Below are positions 59,107 to 64,000 of a DNA stretch of 64,000 bases, in pieces. The position numbers and the translations under genes were made by a program. The notes under the pieces are model-generated. The model did not search any database, was not told where the DNA came from, and saw only the letters and a program-made list of their open reading frames with translations. How positions within the stretch are numbered: the stretch's first letter is position 1; each line of letters opens with the position of its first letter. Source of the stretch: Globisporangium splendens (Eukaryota > Oomycota > Peronosporomycetes > Pythiales > Pythiaceae); contig VFIW01000018.1 of the NCBI GenBank assembly GCA_006386115.1, positions 248,001 through 312,000 of the forward strand, given 5' to 3'.

Positions 59107-60165
59107 ACAGCGTGTGCCTTGTCCTGGGTGTTACTAGATTGGTGAACAGTTGTAAGAAGGAATCGATTTCTTGCGCATACTGTGTAATGACTACGACTTG
59201 GGCTGCCTGGAACGAATATACATGAGAGCTTTTACACCGGCAGACTGCTACCCACCGACAGAATCTAGAACTGGAAGGAGGGATACGCCATTTTGCATTA
59301 TAAATTGGTGGGAGAGATCTAAAGAAAACGCATTCCTAAACTGCCTCCGAACTGCACTTTCGTTCTGAAAGCCCCAACACATTTCGAGGGGTCAAAATTC
59401 CTAATAGCCCTTCTAATACTGACTGATTATGAGTTCGCGGTGATTGGATGCAATGGGGATGGGCATGCATCTGCTTTCTGAGATGGCTCGTCTGTTCAAC
59501 TAAACCAACCTCTCAAAGAGCATAATGGGTCGCTGACCTCTGATGCTCACTGCACACAGCAGCTCATATGATAAGAAAGTTTTAATCTGCGTCCAGCACC
59601 ACCACACACTTCGTGCGATACTAGATTTTCGAGCAGCCAGCATGCGATTGACTTGTCTGCTTGCTATAGCCACCAGAGGTCTCTTTTGCACAGCCCCGCA
59701 GCTTATGCAGATCCCAATGTCACATTCAAACCTTTACACGAGTTTTCGGAAGAAAGAGACCTCTCGAATAACCTCGCTGATGATTTTTCAGGTGATACAG
59801 GACACCACTCAACAACGATTGTGCCAACGGCATTCCTATCCCCAACCACAGCACTTGAAGAACCAGCAACACAACTTTTCAAAACCCCAAAATGCCAAGC
59901 ACTAATATGTACAATTTTCCGATCTTTAATTGACTAAATCCATCATTTGTATCCCAAAGAAATTGATTTCTAACGTTTACCTTATTGAAAGATCTCAGCT
60001 ATTTGATATCATGTGGCTGCAGCCAATCAGCGAGCAGTTGGAGCAAGCGAGTTGGACCTCTTCTGCTGGTGTTGCAACGCACGATGCACACGACCGAGTG
60101 ATTGGGCCGCACTCATGAGAGCGAGTGAGTCGCTCTGCGTGTCTGCGGATGCGGCTGTCGTCTTC
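59107..60165. other. Intergenic region between transporters G and H
   Basis: About 1 kb. No gene recognised. Confidence 0.55.
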
Positions 60166-60184
60166 GCTCTCACTTGCCAACTTG
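60166..60184 (+). promoter_or_regulatory. Inr-FPR-like core promoter of transporter H
   Basis: GCTCTCACTTGCCAACTTG, about 70-85 nt before the ATG at 60252 with no ATG between; about 15 of 19 consensus positions. Confidence 0.55.
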
Positions 60185-60251
60185 CGCTCAGGTGCGCAGC
60201 ACTCGCCCCAGCGTCCTCCAGGTGACCACCAGAGTGGACAGTTGACCCGAC

Positions 60252-63200
60252 ATGACGGCGTCCCCCAAGGCTGACGACTACTACGTCGCTGTGCCGCCAA
60301 CACCCACACAGCAGCAGCGTCCAGAGGTGCATCGACATGACGACGAATCCGGCGCCTTGACCAAGCAGAAGCAGAAGCTCGGACTCGCCGAGCGGTACGC
60401 GCAGCAACCGCCGTTCCGCGCGCGCGCCAATCCGCTGCAGACCGCGTCGCTCGCGTCCGTGGTGTCGACGCAGTGGCTGCAGCCGCTCATCTCGCTCGGC
60501 GCGCAAAAGATCTTAGAGAAAGACGATATCTGGGCTGTAGACGCTGAAGACGCGTGCGATACGCTCTACGCGCGCTTCATTCGCATGTATGCGCCAGGCG
60601 ACCAGCAGCAGCAAAGTGGCTGTTGGAAGCTCTCGCGCGTCGGCGTCGCGCTCTTCCGCACCTTCCAAAAGGACTTCATCACGGTCTTTGTGGCGTACGC
60701 GATTTACATCGGCACCATGTCTCTGCAGCCGTACATCTCGCAGGCGATCCTAGATTTCCTGAACGACCGCGAGAACGTGTTCCACATTCGCAGCGGCTAT
60801 GTGCTCGTGGTTATGATGACGCTCGTGTCGTTTCTCGGAGTCACGTGCCTCAACTACGGCGTGTTCATCCTGTCGCGCGTCGGCGTCAACATGCGCTCAG
60901 TCATGATGGACATCGTGTACCAGAAGGCTCTGCGGCTGTCGTGTGTCGGCCGTCAGGCGTACACGACGGGCGAGATCGTGACGCTCATGAGCGTCGACTC
61001 GGAGCGCATCTTCAACGGCGTGCTCACGGGTCCGTGGCTCGTGATCGCGCCACTGGCGTTCGTGATCACGATCGTGCTAATCGCACTGCTCTTCGATGTC
61101 GTGTCGGCGCTCTGTGGCGCAGTGCTGCTTGTAGTTGTGCTGGTCACGTCGGACCGACTCGCGAAGCGCATCGGCGAGCTCCAGGGCGAGCTGCTCACGG
61201 TCGTCGAAGAGCGCGTGAAGGTGACGTCGGAGGCGCTCCAGGGCATCCGCGTCATGAAGTTCTACGCGTGGGAAGACTCGCTGGCGCAGCGCGTGCAAAA
61301 GATCCGCGCGAAAGAGATCGCGCTGTACCGCAAATTCCATCACTACCAGATCATGAACACGACACTGCTGTTCCTCACGCCCGTGCTGCTGGGCGGCCTC
61401 ATCCTGGGGCTCTACGTGCTGCTTCGAGGCAACTTGACCGTGACTGAAGTGTTCACGCTCATCGCGATGGTCAACATCAGCAGACTGGCAGTCAACATGT
61501 TTCCCTTGGCGATCGCAGCCGTCTCGCAGCTCAAGATCACGTTCGAGCGCATTGACACGTATCTGACGAGCGATGAGCTCCCCATTGAGGCTATCGAAGA
61601 TAGCGAAGGTCATGCCATGATTGAAGGCAGTGACCACCACCCATCGTCTAAGGGCACGATCTCAGTTCGCAATGCCCATTTCGAATGGTCTCGGTCCACA
61701 GAATCAATGGCTGTCGTTGTCATTCCTGCCGATAACACCGACGACCACAAAGTCGACATCAAGAAGACTATGCTCGAGCCAGACAACCATGGCTTCCGAC
61801 TCGAAGGCGTCAACTTGGAGGTGGACGCGGGTTCGCTCGTGATGATCGTGGGCAAAGTTGGCTCGGGCAAGTCGAGTCTCCTGAATGCGCTGCTGGGAGA
61901 AATGATTGCCATTGATGGGAACGTGGCTATTGATGGCGAGATCTCGTACGTGAGTCAAGAATCGTGGATCCGCAACTCGAGCGTCAAGGACAACATCCTC
62001 TTTGAATCGGAATTTGACGCAGATCGGTATGAAAAAGTGCTCGAGGCCACACAATTGGCTCTAGATCTGTACGCTCTGCCAAATGGCGACCAGACTGAAA
62101 TCGGAGAGCGCGGGATTAACTTGAGCGGCGGTCAGAAAGCGCGTGTGGCGATTGCCAGAGCCATGTACCGATCCAAGTACGACATCTTGGTCCTGGACGA
62201 TCCACTGAGTGCAGTGGATCCTCACGTGGCGCACGCGATCTTTGATCATTGTGTGGTCGGACTGGCAAAGGAAAAGACTCGGTTGCTCGTGCTTAATAGC
62301 CACTATGACTTGCTGATCCATGCTGACAAGATTCTTGTGGTGGAAGACGGTCGAATTGCTGGCGATGGCACGTATGACCAGATTATGGCGCAGTTCCCAG
62401 AGTTGGGAGCTCACAGTGAGGAGTTGACGTCCCGAGAACAAGACGTTGTGGATGAACATGAGAGTATCGAAGACGAGAAAAAGAAAGCGCACGATGCAGC
62501 GATGGTGCTCGCGGCAAAGGCCAAAGCAGCAGCAAGTGCCATTGCCAAGCAGCATGTGCTGGTGTCCGCAGGTGGTGAGAAAACACAAGCAAGTGATGGC
62601 AGCGGAGATCCAACGAAGCTGATTCAAGAAGAGGACCGTGTCAAAGGCAAAGTGAGTGGCAAGACGTACATGGCGTACTTTAACGAGACCGGGTTCAACG
62701 GTTTCCTCGTCATTGCCGTGTTGTTTGCGTCCTACGGAGGGAGCCAAGGCATGCGTATCCTCGTGGATTGGTGGCAAGGCCACTGGGCGAAGAACATGGA
62801 CCGCGATGGAGTCGACCCGACGTACTCGGGCACGTGGTTTGGCATGTGGTACTTTGGATTCATCGTCGTGTGCTGCGTCACGACGGTCGCGCGCGGCATC
62901 CTGATGATCGAATCCTGCATTCGAAGCTCCAAGAACATCCATGACGATCTCTTTCGACGCGTGCTCCAGGCACCAGTAAACCGGTACTTTGACGTGACTC
63001 CCGTGGGTCGCATCCTCAATCGATTCTCCAACGACTTGGACCAATTGGATGCGAATCTGCCGCAACAGTACCAGGGTCTGTTCCAGAGTGTCGTCCTGTT
63101 TCTTGGATGCCTCGTTGTGTGTGCTATGGCATCCTTCTGGGTTGGACTCTCGTACATCCCGATGCTGCTGGTGTTCGTGGTCACAGGTCTGTATTTCAAG

Positions 63201-64000
63201 AAGACCTCTCGCGAGGTCAAACGTCTTGAGGGAATCACGCGCACGCCAGTGTTCAACTTGTTTGGAGAAACGTTAAATGGACTCCACACGATCCGCGCGT
63301 TCAAGATGCAAGACACGTTCGTGAGACTCAACAAGGACGCCGTCGACGTGAACGCCTCGTTCTACTTTACGTACTGGTGCACGGGGCGATGGCTCGCGGT
63401 GCGGTTGGACTGGTTGTCCGTCGTGATCATCTTTGTCGTGACGTTCTACTTGGTGATCTCGAAGGGGCAGATTGACCCTGTGATCGCAGGTATCTCGCTC
63501 ACCTACTCGCTCATGCTCACGTCGATGGTCCAGTGGGTCGTGCGCTCGCTGGATACCACCGACAATGCGATGACGAGTGTCGAGCGACTACTGCATTTCC
63601 GTCAAATCCCCGCCGAGACCGACGGAAACCATTGTGCACCAATCAATCCTGAGCTTTGGCCATCGCAAGGTGCGATTAGATTTGACAAGCTGTGCCTAAA
63701 GTACCGACCCGAGTTGCCGTTGGTGCTCCGTGGCGTCAACATGGACATCCTAGGTGGTGAGAAAGTGGGAATCTGTGGTCGCACGGGGGCTGGCAAGAGC
63801 TCACTCATGATTGCATTGTTCCGCATCTGCGAGTTTGAAAGCGGTACGGTCTATATCGACGGTCTGGACATCCAAAGTGTCAAGCTCCGTGACCTGCGTC
63901 GCAGTCTGGCGATCATTCCACAAGACCCCGTGCTCTACAGTGGCTCACTTCGTGAAAATTTGGATCCGTTCGGGGAGTACGCAGATGATTTGATCTGGTC
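60252..64000 (+). CDS. Transporter H: ABCC (MRP)-type full ABC transporter, 3' end beyond window
   Basis: Open from the ATG at 60252 (MTASPKADDYYVAVPPTP) to the right edge: 1249 codons and no stop. TMD1 about 135-445; NBD1 about 505-725 (GKVGSGKSS near 535, LSGGQKARVAIARAMY, LVLDDPLSAVD); linker with an Ala/Lys-rich helix about 735-800; TMD2 about 815-1100; NBD2 from about 1140 (GRTGAGKSS near 1176, then LRRSLAIIPQDPVLYSG). It should end about 120-130 residues past the edge. Group II, closest to F and G. It has kept its own NBD1 (AKEKTRLLVLNSHYDLLIH) where F was converted to the E sequence. Confidence 0.94.
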   Translation, partial: MTASPKADDYYVAVPPTPTQQQRPEVHRHDDESGALTKQKQKLGLAERYAQQPPFRARANPLQTASLASVVSTQWLQPLISLGAQKILEKDDIWAVDAEDACDTLYARFIRMYAPGDQQQQSGCWKLSRVGVALFRTFQKDFITVFVAYAIYIGTMSLQPYISQAILDFLNDRENVFHIRSGYVLVVMMTLVSFLGVTCLNYGVFILSRVGVNMRSVMMDIVYQKALRLSCVGRQAYTTGEIVTLMSVDSERIFNGVLTGPWLVIAPLAFVITIVLIALLFDVVSALCGAVLLVVVLVTSDRLAKRIGELQGELLTVVEERVKVTSEALQGIRVMKFYAWEDSLAQRVQKIRAKEIALYRKFHHYQIMNTTLLFLTPVLLGGLILGLYVLLRGNLTVTEVFTLIAMVNISRLAVNMFPLAIAAVSQLKITFERIDTYLTSDELPIEAIEDSEGHAMIEGSDHHPSSKGTISVRNAHFEWSRSTESMAVVVIPADNTDDHKVDIKKTMLEPDNHGFRLEGVNLEVDAGSLVMIVGKVGSGKSSLLNALLGEMIAIDGNVAIDGEISYVSQESWIRNSSVKDNILFESEFDADRYEKVLEATQLALDLYALPNGDQTEIGERGINLSGGQKARVAIARAMYRSKYDILVLDDPLSAVDPHVAHAIFDHCVVGLAKEKTRLLVLNSHYDLLIHADKILVVEDGRIAGDGTYDQIMAQFPELGAHSEELTSREQDVVDEHESIEDEKKKAHDAAMVLAAKAKAAASAIAKQHVLVSAGGEKTQASDGSGDPTKLIQEEDRVKGKVSGKTYMAYFNETGFNGFLVIAVLFASYGGSQGMRILVDWWQGHWAKNMDRDGVDPTYSGTWFGMWYFGFIVVCCVTTVARGILMIESCIRSSKNIHDDLFRRVLQAPVNRYFDVTPVGRILNRFSNDLDQLDANLPQQYQGLFQSVVLFLGCLVVCAMASFWVGLSYIPMLLVFVVTGLYFKKTSREVKRLEGITRTPVFNLFGETLNGLHTIRAFKMQDTFVRLNKDAVDVNASFYFTYWCTGRWLAVRLDWLSVVIIFVVTFYLVISKGQIDPVIAGISLTYSLMLTSMVQWVVRSLDTTDNAMTSVERLLHFRQIPAETDGNHCAPINPELWPSQGAIRFDKLCLKYRPELPLVLRGVNMDILGGEKVGICGRTGAGKSSLMIALFRICEFESGTVYIDGLDIQSVKLRDLRRSLAIIPQDPVLYSGSLRENLDPFGEYADDLIW

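Noticed and set aside
60554..61447. 297-codon plus frame inside transporter H
   Set aside because: It is a +2 shadow of the transporter reading, rich in Arg/His with no domain.
23482..64000. Operon-like reading of the tandem same-strand transporters
   Set aside because: Gaps of 1-2 kb and separate Inr promoters indicate individual eukaryotic genes.
1..64000. tRNA, rRNA, CRISPR or effector (RXLR-type) genes
   Set aside because: I looked and saw no tRNA box pattern, rRNA sequence, spaced direct-repeat array, or signal-peptide plus RXLR-like ORF.

Overview
The window looks like a gene-plus-transposon region of an oomycete nuclear genome, probably Phytophthora or a downy mildew (genus inferred, not proven). 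Three things suggest this: long intronless ABCC genes in tandem; matches to the oomycete Inr-FPR core promoter (recalled consensus about GCTCATTYBNCAWTTTNYY) just upstream of several start codons; and nested chromodomain Ty3/gypsy elements. No rRNA, tRNA or CRISPR was recognised.

Left third (1-22.5 kb), a transposon nest. Element 1 (minus strand, 3' end cut by the window) has its 5' LTR at 6369-6903 and is inserted in the 5' LTR of element 2 (plus strand, to 14031). Both have gag and pol in different frames, joined by textbook -1 frameshift signals: a slippery heptamer, a short spacer, and a hairpin that contains the gag stop codon. Both also have an antisense ORF opposite the linker between the integrase C-terminus and the chromodomain. 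It is predicted to be coiled-coil, lies in the same codon register in both elements, and in element 2 begins 15 nt after an Inr-like core promoter. Element 3 (15831-22238) is a complete, young element with one gag-pol ORF, a GATGA target duplication, and a small leader ORF that is the only ATG between the LTR Inr and gag. Element 3 interrupts the RT-RNase H of an older DIRS-like retroelement fossil, which also holds a separate 361-bp insert.

Right two thirds (23.4-64 kb), an array of eight ABCC/MRP-type full transporter loci in two opposed blocks. A, B, C and a wrecked pseudogene D are on the minus strand. E, F, a doubly broken G, and H (running off the right edge) are on the plus strand. The intact genes encode about 1326-1399 residues with TMD1-NBD1-TMD2-NBD2 and no TMD0. 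By sequence they form two groups, A/B/C/E and F/G/H. Long blocks of perfect identity between E and F (514 and 339 bp) and between B and C (392, 132 and 113 bp) inside otherwise diverged genes indicate recent gene conversion. The intergenic gaps contain short repeats but no other clear genes.

The transporters probably export organic anions or conjugates from the cytosol or into the vacuole, as is known for ABCC proteins. Their substrates cannot be read from the sequence.
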